NCBI GenBank assembly: GCA_002391275.1
Contig: DGSC01000017.1
Location: 95,061 to 126,503, forward strand
DNA from: Prevotellaceae bacterium UBA4372
Lineage (GTDB): Bacteria > Bacteroidota > Bacteroidia > Bacteroidales > Bacteroidaceae
DNA length: 31,443 bases
Direction of reading: 5' to 3'
Program-made: the position numbers and the translations under genes
Part shown: piece by piece, positions 14,546 through 23,584 of the stretch
Layout of the letters: each line of letters starts with the position of its first letter
How positions within the stretch are numbered: position 1 is the first letter of the stretch
Notes under the pieces: model-generated
The model's database searches: none
The model's input: the letters and a program-made list of their open reading frames with translations, nothing else
Told to the model about the DNA's origin: nothing

Positions 14546-17500
14546 TCATCTGCTATACAGCAGTTCTCCCGTAGCCGTCTGCCCTTGGGCATTGACGGCT
14601 ATTGTTGTATTCTGCGAGTTGTTGTAGAGTGTCACATGCGCCCGTCCGCTGACATCAAGCTTAAGTTCCGGGTTCCAATAGAGTGTTCGCCGGTAGTCCT
14701 TCTGGCCGTCGACAGGAGGATTGCGCTTGTAGTCGGGATGATAGAAGTCCTCCTGGAAGGCAAATCCGTCGAGAATATAGCGACGGTCGCGGTAAACTAC
14801 ACGCTGTCCCTTATCCTTGAACCGGCGGTAGTCTACAATCACCTCTGGCTGATTGCTCTGCTCATACCTTTCATCCCCCTCACGACGCGGAGAATAATCG
14901 GTATAGATGTATATCTTGTCCAGGTAGGTGAGCATATTGAATCTCAATCTATCCAAAGGCCCATACCAGAAGCTCGCTGGCCTTCCGTCCAAATATATTC
15001 GTCGGTTGTAACGCCGGCTCATACCCATATCTGAGATTTTCACGGAAGCTATATCGTAAACTGTATTTTGGTAACCGTAGTAGAAACCTGCATCCCAGGC
15101 CTCATTTTGTGCTTGATAGGCATCCATGACATAAGCGGGTTTCGAAAGGTCCACATGCCGCAGACCGCCATGCCGCATACGTACCGTGAGTTGATTCATT
15201 AAATGGGTACCGTCGGTGAGCAAGCGCGGCGACAAATAAGTGGTATCTCGCAGCTGTGCATTGTGAACCTGATAGTAGGTGTAAGGCTTAATCCATCGGG
15301 GATAAGGGAAATTGAGTCGGACGTAATATTCAGGGAACTCACCCAATCGTCCCGCAATCAGGTCGTATTCCGTCTGATTGTCCATTTGCACCCATGTGTG
15401 TGGTTTACGTCTGTGCAGTCCCTCCCATTTACGATGCCATTTGGTGGTATCACTCGCACCAAGGAAGAACACGCATTGTCCTTCAAAACGAGGCAAGTCG
15501 ATTCTAAAAGTGCCGTTCTTAGTTTGAGTTTCTCCTACGATGAAATCATTCTCGTCGGCAAGATTCACAAACTCGGCATGCACACGGACCTCTTTCTTCA
15601 CCGTTCCTTTTTCTATATAACGGCGGGCAGCTAAATTTCTCATTCTGCGTTGCTGCTGTTGATAGTAATTATTTGTCCTGAAGGCGAGCACATTGTAATC
15701 TGTGGCCTCCCAACTATTGCCCTGCATCGAGTAAATACCGTGCCACGTGTCGCTGATAGCTCCTATCTTGCTCCGCTGCTCGTAGACAGAGTTCAGGTTC
15801 CATGCCATATTGCGCCTGCTGTACCCCACAGGCAAGCCCTGATGAAAATCGGAAGGATGCAAGGCCTCTGGTCGGCCGTCGGCAGTGAAGAGCGGACTCA
15901 TCTGCTGGGCTGAAAGCGACGGCGTCCATTCGGTCATGAAGCGTTCATGGTCGGTCTGTACGTCATTGAAGATATTGTCTCGCTCTTCCATGAGACTCCA
16001 ATAGCGGTTCACCGTTCCCGTGACAATCTGCGTATGCTCGGCCGGATGTGTAATGTCCCATGCCCCTTTGACAGCCATTTCCTGCCAATTGAAACGTCGC
16101 CACCCTTGAGTGAGCATCAAAAGGTCAAGTGCCCGGCGATGTTCCTCGTCGTCGCTTTCAAAGAAATAATCGGGCTGGGGCACAAAGCCCTTTATCTCTG
16201 AGGCCAGAAGCATCTCAGTCATGATATTGCCGCTGTCAAATGTATTGTCGGCATGAACCGCGTCGCGCACCGTCAGCGAAACGGTTTGTTCGGGTATCAG
16301 GTGAGCCGATGTCACATCGAAGTCTATGCGTTCGAAAGGAGCATACTGCTCTTTAGTGCCTACGAGCTGAATGGAAGGTTCTGCCAGCTCGGGCTTTGCG
16401 ACAAAGAACAGGCGGTCGGCAAAGATATGTCCTATGCTATCGAACACCGTCACCTGATAGACACCTGCCGTTTTCTCCAGCTCTCTCCGCAGGGAGATAT
16501 TCACCTTCCGGCTTGTAGCCAATGTGCCGTCAGGTTCGCCTTCTTGATGCAAGGAATCTATGGCCAGACTGCTCAGATCTTCAAACAGCACCAACTTCCC
16601 TTCGTTCATTACCGTGAGGCCGAGCGGTGTCTTGGCGGCCAAGCCAGAGGTTGCAATAACAAAATGCCATTCGTCAGTCGTGCTGTCGCAACGGACTTGC
16701 AGCGCCACGCCTTCAGCCTTCACGGCTTTGATATCCTGACTGACGGTCACTGGGCGTTTGGCTTTCTCCGATTGCCCGTAAGGCGTGAACACAGCTTCAT
16801 AGCTCTTGCCTTCCACAGGCGTAAACACGAATGTTCCCCGGCCACGATTCTCTGTAGTTACGAAGTCTACTTCCTCGCCCTTGTCATTTTGTATTTTCAC
16901 AATCTCTTTATTCATCCTTAGCGTCAGTGTCCCTTCGCGTACTTCTCCTTCAGAAGTGGCAGCTTCAAATGCCACCCTACATGGGAGACCAGCCACAAGA
17001 TTCCCGCCTTCGGGGAAGAGTGAGAGGCGGAGTTCTGGCTCTTTAGGGTCGTTCTTGAAATAACGCCGCAAAGGCCGGAATGTCATGTCGCGATAAAAAT
17101 CGCCGTCTACTTTCGGCTTATCGTAGACCGGGAACACCCGTGAATAGAGCTTTTCATAGTCGCGGAAGAAGTCCTTGGCCATGGCTTTGTTGTAAAAGCT
17201 ATACTCGGTATACCACGAATGGTAGTGCTCTGTTTGTCCCCAATTCAACTGCCAGCGGGTGTAAGCCCTCAGTTCAAAGTAGCCTGAATAGAGGGTATCA
17301 GGCAGGGCGAAGAAGCCATGCCCACGACCATCTTTCATCTCTACCAACTTGCGCTCTACGAGATAGCCGTCGTGATTCCACAGCTCGCAGTACAGGACAC
17401 GGCTGATGCGGCTCGGACGGTCTTCGTTAGTACGCCGTGAATATGCAGCAAACCATATCGTATCACCGAGGAAATAACTGGTATTGTCCATGTGGACATA

Positions 17501-18907
17501 CACTTTTTCCTGGGGTATTGCCTGCCCGAAACGGGCGAGGCGGTCGGCCAGTCGCGCCAAAGGCGGCAGAGAAGCCTGATAGGCAGCCACGCTGTCGATG
17601 CGTGCCTTCGCTTTATCCACGGCTCCTTGCGCTATGGCTTGCTCCTCCGCAGTACGCTTCACCACTTCGTTATTGGCCCAATAGGTACTGTCATAACCTG
17701 CTTCAGCTATGCTTGCAAGCATATTATCGCGACGCGATTCCGACACGCGGCCCTTGTCCTTGAACTTTCCAGACAGCTTTAATCGGTTCTGTCCCTCCAC
17801 ATTAAACAGTAGCGTGCGGGTCTGAAATTCGCCCCAGCGGGCTAAGAAGGAAAGATTGGCCACCTCCGCAAACCGGCGTTCGTAGCCGTAGTCGAGATGA
17901 ACCTCAAAGGTCACCGGCACTACCGTTGCGCTGCGCAACTCTCCTTCGCTGAAACGCAGCTCCAGATTTTCCACCTGTCCATCGAAAGCCAAGGGGCTTA
18001 GCGTAGCACGATCCACATAGAGCACGCCTGTCATTATAGGCTGTGCCACCTCAACATCCGCACGTCTACGCAGGTTGAAGCGGTAGAGATGCTGATCTTC
18101 GCCGTCCATTTCGTCGACACTGATATCGTAGAAATGCTGCAGATACTCTATTCCTTTGTAAAATCGCCTTGCCTGATTTGTTTTCGACGTCAATGGCGCT
18201 TTGCCATGAGGCACAGCAGGTTGCACCACATCCATAGCTTCGAGACGCAGAGGGGTAATCAACTGGTGCCAGAAGGTTGCATCTTTTGTCATGGGTCCCA
18301 GTTCAAGGAGATGATGCAGGTTCATGTCTTCAATGGACGAACGATTCCATGCGGCCTGGCTCAACAAGCCGTGACGGCCTGCAAGGAATTGCAAATCGCG
18401 CAAGTTCACGGCCGAACGTGCACGCACGAAAGCTTCTACAATATCCTGGTTCTGAGATAACACCGATGTCTGGCGGTAGAAATATTGGGCTTCTCTCTTT
18501 TTCTTTCTATTAAATGTCTTCTCCATCTTCTTCGCCACCTGCAGCAACAAGTTCTCAACGGCTTTGACGGTGACTTCTGAAAGTGTAGAGGTGAGCATCT
18601 TCATGCGAACCACCTCAGGCATATCACCCGCCCGAAAGATCATCGATGCCCGACCGATACACGTCATGCGCACTATATCCGTAGGCTGTGCTTTTATGGT
18701 GAAATCGCCATCGAAGTTGGTCAGAGTGGCATTATCCTCACTGACGTACACCCCCACCAAAGGCAACGGTTCACCCGTTTCTGCATCTTCGACGTGCACG
18801 GTGTAGCTCGTCTGGGCATAACCCGCAACAAGGCTACATGAGAGAAGCAGCAGACTGGTAATCAGCCGGCAGCATATTGGCAAATGAAGAATTTTAGTGG
18901 TATTCAT
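14546..18907 (-). CDS. Large exported MG2-like surface protein with carboxypeptidase-D-like domain
   Basis: This is a 1453-residue exported protein. Residues 1-31 form a signal peptide ending in AGYAQ. Next comes a carboxypeptidase regulatory-like domain (about 34-110, EDAETGEPLPLVGVYVSEDNATLTNFDGDFTIK), then a long region (about 110-450) that resembles DUF-type surface domains. From about 465, PQEKVYVHMDNTSYFLGDTIWFAAY is the hallmark of macroglobulin MG2-like domains of Bacteroidetes, followed by further beta-rich domains to about 1450, ending in a conserved LYNNSQNTTIAV type segment. There is no lipobox and no type IX C-terminal domain that I can see. It is the last gene of a likely operon with the two upstream genes. 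Its substrate is unknown; alpha-2-macroglobulin-like trapping is not shown, as no thioester motif is seen. Confidence 0.85.
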   Translation of the reverse strand: MNTTKILHLPICCRLITSLLLLSCSLVAGYAQTSYTVHVEDAETGEPLPLVGVYVSEDNATLTNFDGDFTIKAQPTDIVRMTCIGRASMIFRAGDMPEVVRMKMLTSTLSEVTVKAVENLLLQVAKKMEKTFNRKKKREAQYFYRQTSVLSQNQDIVEAFVRARSAVNLRDLQFLAGRHGLLSQAAWNRSSIEDMNLHHLLELGPMTKDATFWHQLITPLRLEAMDVVQPAVPHGKAPLTSKTNQARRFYKGIEYLQHFYDISVDEMDGEDQHLYRFNLRRRADVEVAQPIMTGVLYVDRATLSPLAFDGQVENLELRFSEGELRSATVVPVTFEVHLDYGYERRFAEVANLSFLARWGEFQTRTLLFNVEGQNRLKLSGKFKDKGRVSESRRDNMLASIAEAGYDSTYWANNEVVKRTAEEQAIAQGAVDKAKARIDSVAAYQASLPPLARLADRLARFGQAIPQEKVYVHMDNTSYFLGDTIWFAAYSRRTNEDRPSRISRVLYCELWNHDGYLVERKLVEMKDGRGHGFFALPDTLYSGYFELRAYTRWQLNWGQTEHYHSWYTEYSFYNKAMAKDFFRDYEKLYSRVFPVYDKPKVDGDFYRDMTFRPLRRYFKNDPKEPELRLSLFPEGGNLVAGLPCRVAFEAATSEGEVREGTLTLRMNKEIVKIQNDKGEEVDFVTTENRGRGTFVFTPVEGKSYEAVFTPYGQSEKAKRPVTVSQDIKAVKAEGVALQVRCDSTTDEWHFVIATSGLAAKTPLGLTVMNEGKLVLFEDLSSLAIDSLHQEGEPDGTLATSRKVNISLRRELEKTAGVYQVTVFDSIGHIFADRLFFVAKPELAEPSIQLVGTKEQYAPFERIDFDVTSAHLIPEQTVSLTVRDAVHADNTFDSGNIMTEMLLASEIKGFVPQPDYFFESDDEEHRRALDLLMLTQGWRRFNWQEMAVKGAWDITHPAEHTQIVTGTVNRYWSLMEERDNIFNDVQTDHERFMTEWTPSLSAQQMSPLFTADGRPEALHPSDFHQGLPVGYSRRNMAWNLNSVYEQRSKIGAISDTWHGIYSMQGNSWEATDYNVLAFRTNNYYQQQQRRMRNLAARRYIEKGTVKKEVRVHAEFVNLADENDFIVGETQTKNGTFRIDLPRFEGQCVFFLGASDTTKWHRKWEGLHRRKPHTWVQMDNQTEYDLIAGRLGEFPEYYVRLNFPYPRWIKPYTYYQVHNAQLRDTTYLSPRLLTDGTHLMNQLTVRMRHGGLRHVDLSKPAYVMDAYQAQNEAWDAGFYYGYQNTVYDIASVKISDMGMSRRYNRRIYLDGRPASFWYGPLDRLRFNMLTYLDKIYIYTDYSPRREGDERYEQSNQPEVIVDYRRFKDKGQRVVYRDRRYILDGFAFQEDFYHPDYKRNPPVDGQKDYRRTLYWNPELKLDVSGRAHVTLYNNSQNTTIAVNAQGQTATGELLYSR

Positions 18908-18968
18908 AGCAATGTCTTTTATTGTAGTCCGTTTTTTTTATATCTGATTTTTCTTTTTGCCAAAAGGC

Positions 18969-19784
18969 TTATCTCCCTCGCACACGTTCTTCCTGCAACA
19001 TTTTTTGCTCAAAACGCGAAAGGGGTTTTATTTTGCGCGGCTTCACGGCCGTCGACGGCGGCAAGGCTTCCCGTTTAGGCTTTCCAAACATACGGCTCAA
19101 GAGGCCTCGCCGCACTTTGGGCGGCGACGGCAGACTTGTAAACGACCGTCCCGCCTCTTTCGTTGCCGATGCGTTTAGCACAGGTGTCGACACCATTTCA
19201 TCTGTTGCAGCGGTCTCAAGCTTCTGATGATAGCGTGCCAGCACAAACACCTCATGCGGCGACAGTTTCCATTTCCATGCTACATAGTTTCTAAGGAGCG
19301 GTAGTTTTGTCCTTAATTGAGCAACAATCGTATCGCTTTTCGAAAGCTCTGAAAAGCTGAAGTTACAAAGAAGAGAATCGATGGAATCGGCAATTTTTGC
19401 TTCTTCGTCGTATTTGGGGCGCACATCTGGAAAGCTCATCAAACGTACGCTGCTATGGACACCCAGCCAACGTCGGCGATGGTCCAGGACGAGGTCGAAG
19501 ACGCGGGTCGTCGGTGGCAGTGGTTCGAAATCCAGAAGCAAATCCTGCCCCTCTCTTACCCATTTTATCAACGCATGATGCCGGTCGCTCTCATCAGACA
19601 AGTAGGCCGTAGCGGGCACTGAAGTCTGCCCGGCCACCGAAACAACGTTACGCAACCGCACATGAGTAGCATTCTGGCCGATTTCAACAGCAACAACCTC
19701 ACCGCAACCTAAGTCCGCAATGGGCTTAGGCTGAAACATCGTAACAAGTTGCAAAAGCATGATGGTCAACAGCTTCATGTGCAT
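18969..19784 (-). CDS. Hypothetical exported protein
   Basis: This is a 271-residue protein that I do not recognise. The N terminus (MHMKLLTIMLLQLVTMFQ) looks like a short signal peptide or anchor. A beta-rich part follows (about 25-110), then a helical part with an SDSIDSLL-type segment and KLPLLRNYVAWKWKLSPHEVFVLARYHQKLE. The C-terminal 60 residues are strongly basic and Pro-rich (KVRRGLLSRMFGKPKREALPP). Its ATG follows the stop of the upstream TPR gene directly (TGAATG), which implies coupling; MKLL at 19778 is an alternative start. The MG2-like gene begins 61 bases after it. Confidence 0.7.
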   Translation of the reverse strand: MHMKLLTIMLLQLVTMFQPKPIADLGCGEVVAVEIGQNATHVRLRNVVSVAGQTSVPATAYLSDESDRHHALIKWVREGQDLLLDFEPLPPTTRVFDLVLDHRRRWLGVHSSVRLMSFPDVRPKYDEEAKIADSIDSLLCNFSFSELSKSDTIVAQLRTKLPLLRNYVAWKWKLSPHEVFVLARYHQKLETAATDEMVSTPVLNASATKEAGRSFTSLPSPPKVRRGLLSRMFGKPKREALPPSTAVKPRKIKPLSRFEQKMLQEERVRGR

Positions 19785-21200
19785 TCAGATTTTAGCCACG
19801 ACATCATCGAGCGGTCGTTCAGGGTCGAGAACGCCGAAACCGTCTTTCTTCAGCTTGAGCTTACGGTGCTTCACAGCCGAGACGGTGATGATATATATGC
19901 TGGCAATTACTTGATTCGAAAGGTTCATACGAGTGAGCATGCAGAGTTGCACATCTTCCTCGCGAAATTCGGGATGGAGCTTTCGCAGTCGAGCCACGAA
20001 ACCATCTGTGATGCTGTCAAGCATCTGTTCCACTTCATGCCATTCGCGAGCGCTGAGTTGTTTCTTGTGGTCACCTCCCTCGCGTAAGCGTTGCAGCACC
20101 TCGTTCTTGTCGAGGATGAAACGCTGAAGCAGGTTCACCTTCTGTTGCTGCTGCGTGATCCGTTCTTCGGCCTCGCGTGCCTCACGCTCCCGCTCGGCGG
20201 CCTCGTGCCGCAAGCGTTCTTCAGCCATAAGGCGCATGCTCTCGGCTGTTGCCAGGCGCTGCTGGCTGATGATGCGGCGATGCCTGGCTACGACGACGAG
20301 CAAGGCTACAGCCAAGAGCACCACCAGCACCACGCCGGCAAGTACCCATACGGCAAGGCGTTGTCTATAAGCCGACCGCTCGTTACGACGTTCCTGCTCA
20401 AGGGTTGCACGAAAGTAGGTGTCTTTTTGCTGCAACGCCTCGAAAAACACGGTTTCAGCACAACCGAAAGCCGAATCGAGACAGGCTGAGAGATCGTCTA
20501 TACGCCGCTGCTGAATAGCTATCTCTGCAAGATGTCGCGCTGCGGCATAACGGGTTTTGCTGTTGGCATGAAGGGCTAATCGCTCGTATATACGGCGCGC
20601 CTGCTCCAAAGAATCGCACTGCAGGTAGCAATTGGCAAGCACAAACAGCGGTTCTATGTCGGCCGAATCGGCAGCTTCAAGCGTCATTTGATGGGCAAGC
20701 CGCAATGCTGAAGCCCCGTCGCCTGCATTCAGACTGAGGTTGGCCAGCCTGCACAGGGCCGTATTTCTATAGGCGGGTTGCTTCATACATTGTTGATATA
20801 ACTTTCGCGCCTTGGAGGTGTCGCCCTTTTGCTCGTTCAAGGCCCCAATAGCCAAGTATATCTGAGGCTTAAGCGCCTCGTCGACATCGCTACTCTCCGA
20901 TGCAGCTTCTAAGGCATGCTCTGCCAGAAACATAGCCTCGGCCTCGTTGGTCCACTGCAACTGCGCCGACAATTTCAGCGCAGCCTTGACAAAGGTTTGT
21001 CGATCGTCTGTAGTTTCGGCCTGCCGAAGAGCCTTGCGCAAGAGATCTTCGTAGGCCTTCACGCTGTCGGGCGACGCCGCATGGAGGCGTTCAGCAGAAA
21101 GCAACAAGGCATCTGCCGATGACTCGCGACGGACATTGCAGGCTATAACGGCCAAAATCATCGCAATGAAGAGAAAGGCTTTTCGTAGGTTTTTCGGCAT
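19785..21200 (-). CDS. TPR lipoprotein-like membrane regulator with LuxR-type HTH
   Basis: This is a 471-residue protein with a split topology. Residues 1-21 form a lipoprotein-like signal with Cys at 21 (AVIAC). Residues about 30-270 hold helical TPR-like repeats (for example AEAMFLAEHALEAA, KARKLYQQCMK, QARRIYERLALHA). One membrane helix is at 284-304, a charged coiled coil at about 310-375 (EERLRHEAAEREREAREAEER), and a C-terminal HTH at about 410-455 (DVQLCMLTRMNLSNQVIASIYIITVSAVKHRKLKLKK). So a periplasmic sensor is joined to a cytoplasmic DNA-binding end. Such TPR/HTH one-component regulators are common in Bacteroidetes. It heads a three-gene operon, suggesting that it controls it; the Cys21 lipidation is uncertain. 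Confidence 0.85.
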   Translation of the reverse strand: MPKNLRKAFLFIAMILAVIACNVRRESSADALLLSAERLHAASPDSVKAYEDLLRKALRQAETTDDRQTFVKAALKLSAQLQWTNEAEAMFLAEHALEAASESSDVDEALKPQIYLAIGALNEQKGDTSKARKLYQQCMKQPAYRNTALCRLANLSLNAGDGASALRLAHQMTLEAADSADIEPLFVLANCYLQCDSLEQARRIYERLALHANSKTRYAAARHLAEIAIQQRRIDDLSACLDSAFGCAETVFFEALQQKDTYFRATLEQERRNERSAYRQRLAVWVLAGVVLVVLLAVALLVVVARHRRIISQQRLATAESMRLMAEERLRHEAAEREREAREAEERITQQQQKVNLLQRFILDKNEVLQRLREGGDHKKQLSAREWHEVEQMLDSITDGFVARLRKLHPEFREEDVQLCMLTRMNLSNQVIASIYIITVSAVKHRKLKLKKDGFGVLDPERPLDDVVAKI

Positions 21201-21251
21201 ATCGGCAAGTTAAAAATCGATTAACAGGCGTTTTTTTCTATTTCGTCAGTG

Positions 21252-21283
21252 CAAAGATAGGGGCTTTTTGTTATTCAACCAAA
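21252..21283 (-). promoter_or_regulatory. Promoter of the TPR/HTH regulator operon
   Basis: On the minus strand TTTG at 21280-21283 and TATCTTTG at 21252-21259 are separated by 20 nt, an exact match to the Bacteroidetes consensus. The ATG at 21200 follows about 50 bases downstream. Confidence 0.85.
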
Positions 21284-21506
21284 AGAAAGGTGTGGAAAAA
21301 CAAATAGGAAAATAATACACGTAAAAATATAGTTATCAGTACTTTATTAAATATAAAACCGACGAAAAGTGTGGAAAAGTGTAGCCGAATACTCAAAGAA
21401 GAGCGCTCAGACGGCCTTCTTCTATTGAAAAAAAGCGTCCGGGCAGAGGATTCGCCAGACACATTTTCCCAAGTGACTTGGCAGTCGTCGCTGCGCGTCT
21501 GAAAAA

Positions 21507-21608
21507 TTTCTCTTAGGTGCATCGACCAATTCTCTTAGGCGCATCGGCCAATTCTCTTAGGCGCATCGGCCAATTCTCTTAGGTGCATCGGCCAATTCTC
21601 TTAGGTGC
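21507..21608 (-). repeat. Second 22-bp repeat array, 5 units
   Basis: Five copies of the core ATTCTCTTAGG (first with one change) lie at 21507-21517, 21529-21539, 21551-21561, 21573-21583 and 21595-21605, an exact 22-bp step. On the minus strand each reads CCTAAGAGAAT followed by TGGCCGATGCA or TGGCCGATGCG, the same as unit 2 (5166) of the first array. The orientation is opposite to the first array. The units here are nearly identical, without the alternation seen in the first array. It lies in the 657-bp divergent gap between the TPR regulator and recJ. Confidence 0.93.
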
Positions 21609-21776
21609 ATAAAATCGGCCCCTTAGCGAAAGCCAAGCAAAGGGCTGGTGTCAGCTATAGCCGCGCCCTCACCTTCGCCACCAAGCTTCTTCATTTAGCA
21701 TAATGATTCAGCATAAAAAAGTAGGTGTTTATAGGATTTTAACACACCATATTACAAATATGTTACAGAAAATTCC

Positions 21777-21784
21777 TACTTTTG
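21777..21784 (+). promoter_or_regulatory. -7 element of recJ
   Basis: TACTTTTG matches TAnnTTTG; a -33 TTG is not evident. The predicted leader to the recJ ATG at 21858 is about 67 nt and holds a hairpin with arms at 21807-21812 and 21818-21823 (GCGCGT / ACGCGC). The remaining gap (21284-21506) is AT-rich and holds nothing else that I can support. Confidence 0.5.
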
Positions 21785-21857
21785 ACCGCTTATTATAGGC
21801 ACACATGCGCGTCACACACGCGCGACTATCGTTGAAATAAGATAAAACAACATATAA

Positions 21858-23582
21858 ATGAACTACAAATGGAATTACGAACCTCCTACACCAGAGCGTC
21901 AGGAAGCGGCACGGGAGTTAGCAGCCGAGGTGGGCATACATCCCGCCTTGGGTAAGCTGCTGCTCGACCGAGGCATCGCCACGGCGAACGAGGCACGCAG
22001 GTTCTTCAGGCCGCAGCTCAGCGAATTGCTCGACCCCTTCCTCTTCAGGGACATGCGCATCGCCGTGAACCGCCTGAATGCTGCCTTAGGCCGCAAGGAA
22101 CGCATCTTGGTATATGGAGACTACGACGTGGACGGATGCACGGCGGTAGCGTTGGTCTACCGCTTTCTGCAACGGTTCACAACAAACATTGATTTCTACA
22201 TCCCCGACCGCTATGAAGAGGGTTATGGCGTAAGCCACAAGGGCGTGGACTATGCCCACAACACGGGCGTGGGGCTCATCATCGTGCTCGACTGCGGCAT
22301 CAAGGCTGTCGAGGAAATAGCCTATGCCAAGAGCCTTGGCATCGACTTCATCATCTGCGACCACCACGTTCCCGACGACGTGCTGCCGCCGGCCGTGGCT
22401 ATCCTCAACGCCAAGCGCACCGATGCCACCTATCCCTATGAGCATCTCTCGGGATGCGGCGTAGGATTCAAGCTGATGCAGGCTTTTGCCATTGACAACG
22501 GAATCCCGTTCAGCCAGCTGACTCCCCTACTCGACCTCTGCGCCGTAAGTATCGCATCGGACATCGTGCCTATTCTGGGCGAAAACCGCGTGCTGGCCTA
22601 CCATGGATTAAAGCAGATCAACTCAAAGGCCAGCGTTGGCCTGAAGGCGATCATCGAGATATGCGGTCTGTTCGACAGGGAGATAACGATGAACGACATC
22701 ATCTTCAAGATAGGCCCTCGCATCAACGCTTCAGGACGCATGCAGAATGGCAGCGAGGCGGTAGCCCTCCTCGTTGAGCGCGACCCTGTAAAGGCTCATC
22801 ACATGGCGCTGCAGATCAATGCCTACAACGACCAACGCAAAGACTTGGACAAGGAAATGACGCAGGAGGCCAACGACATTGTCGAAAAGCTGGACCACAG
22901 CCATGAACAACGGGCCATCGTCATCTACAACGAAGAATGGCACAAAGGCATCATCGGCATTGTGGCTTCCCGACTGACCGAAGTCTACACGCGGCCGGCT
23001 GTGGTGCTCACCCGTACGGACAACATGGCAACTGGCTCGGCACGCTCTGTAGGCGGCTTCGATGTCTACAAGGCGATAGACTCATGCCGCGACCTGCTGG
23101 AGAACTTCGGCGGCCACACCTATGCCGCCGGCCTCTCGATGAAGGTGGAGAACGTGCCCGAGTTCAAGCGACGCTTCGAAGCTTACGTCAACGAACATAT
23201 CCTCGACTCACAGATACAACCCGAACTGAACATCGACGGGCTGCTCGACTTCAAGGACATCAGCCACCGTTTCTTCGTGGACCTGCGCAAATTTGCACCG
23301 TTCGGGCCCGACAACCCCAAGCCGCTGTTTGCCACCGAACATGTCTACGACTACGGCACAAGTAAAGTAGTAGGCCACCACCAAGAACACATCAAGCTGG
23401 AACTGGTCGACAACAAAAGCTCGAACGTCGTCAGCGGCATCGCTTTCGGGCAGAGCTCGCAAGCAAGGTTCATCAAGAGCAAACGCGCCTTCGACATTTG
23501 CTACTCGATAGAAGAGAACACACATAAACGCGGCGAAGTACAGCTGCAAATTGAAGATATCAGACCAAGCGAGGAAAGTTGA
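21858..23582 (+). CDS. recJ: Single-stranded-DNA-specific exonuclease RecJ
   Basis: This 574-residue DHH-family 5'-3' exonuclease acts in recombination and mismatch repair. Motif I is DYDVDGCTA at residues 88-96, motif II is LDCGI at 144-148, motif III is CDHHVPDD at 167-174, and the SGCGVGFKLMQ and SIASDIVPILGENR segments follow. The DHHA1 part includes NMATGSARSVGGFDVYKAI and a GGHTYAAG motif, and the last 100 residues form an OB-like domain. Length is normal. Its stop overlaps or abuts the recQ start, so the two are translationally coupled. Confidence 0.96.
   Translation: MNYKWNYEPPTPERQEAARELAAEVGIHPALGKLLLDRGIATANEARRFFRPQLSELLDPFLFRDMRIAVNRLNAALGRKERILVYGDYDVDGCTAVALVYRFLQRFTTNIDFYIPDRYEEGYGVSHKGVDYAHNTGVGLIIVLDCGIKAVEEIAYAKSLGIDFIICDHHVPDDVLPPAVAILNAKRTDATYPYEHLSGCGVGFKLMQAFAIDNGIPFSQLTPLLDLCAVSIASDIVPILGENRVLAYHGLKQINSKASVGLKAIIEICGLFDREITMNDIIFKIGPRINASGRMQNGSEAVALLVERDPVKAHHMALQINAYNDQRKDLDKEMTQEANDIVEKLDHSHEQRAIVIYNEEWHKGIIGIVASRLTEVYTRPAVVLTRTDNMATGSARSVGGFDVYKAIDSCRDLLENFGGHTYAAGLSMKVENVPEFKRRFEAYVNEHILDSQIQPELNIDGLLDFKDISHRFFVDLRKFAPFGPDNPKPLFATEHVYDYGTSKVVGHHQEHIKLELVDNKSSNVVSGIAFGQSSQARFIKSKRAFDICYSIEENTHKRGEVQLQIEDIRPSEES
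23571..23578 (+). promoter_or_regulatory. Shine-Dalgarno-like site that sets the recQ start
   Basis: GAGGAAAG at the end of recJ is a strong Shine-Dalgarno match, uncommon in this genome. It is six bases before a GTG at 23585 and directly against a TTG at 23579 (which overlaps the recJ TGA). The spacing favours the GTG as the real start. Confidence 0.6.
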
Positions 23583-23584
23583 CT

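Noticed and set aside
21291..21378. Two TTTTCCACA sequences (minus strand, 21291-21299 and 21370-21378) resembling DnaA boxes
   Set aside because: Each differs from the box consensus at one position, there are only two, and there are no origin genes nearby, so this is not an origin call.
21271..21522. 83-residue open frame on the minus strand between the TPR regulator and recJ
   Set aside because: Its start lies in the second repeat array, and it overlaps the promoter-rich AT gap; no domain is visible.
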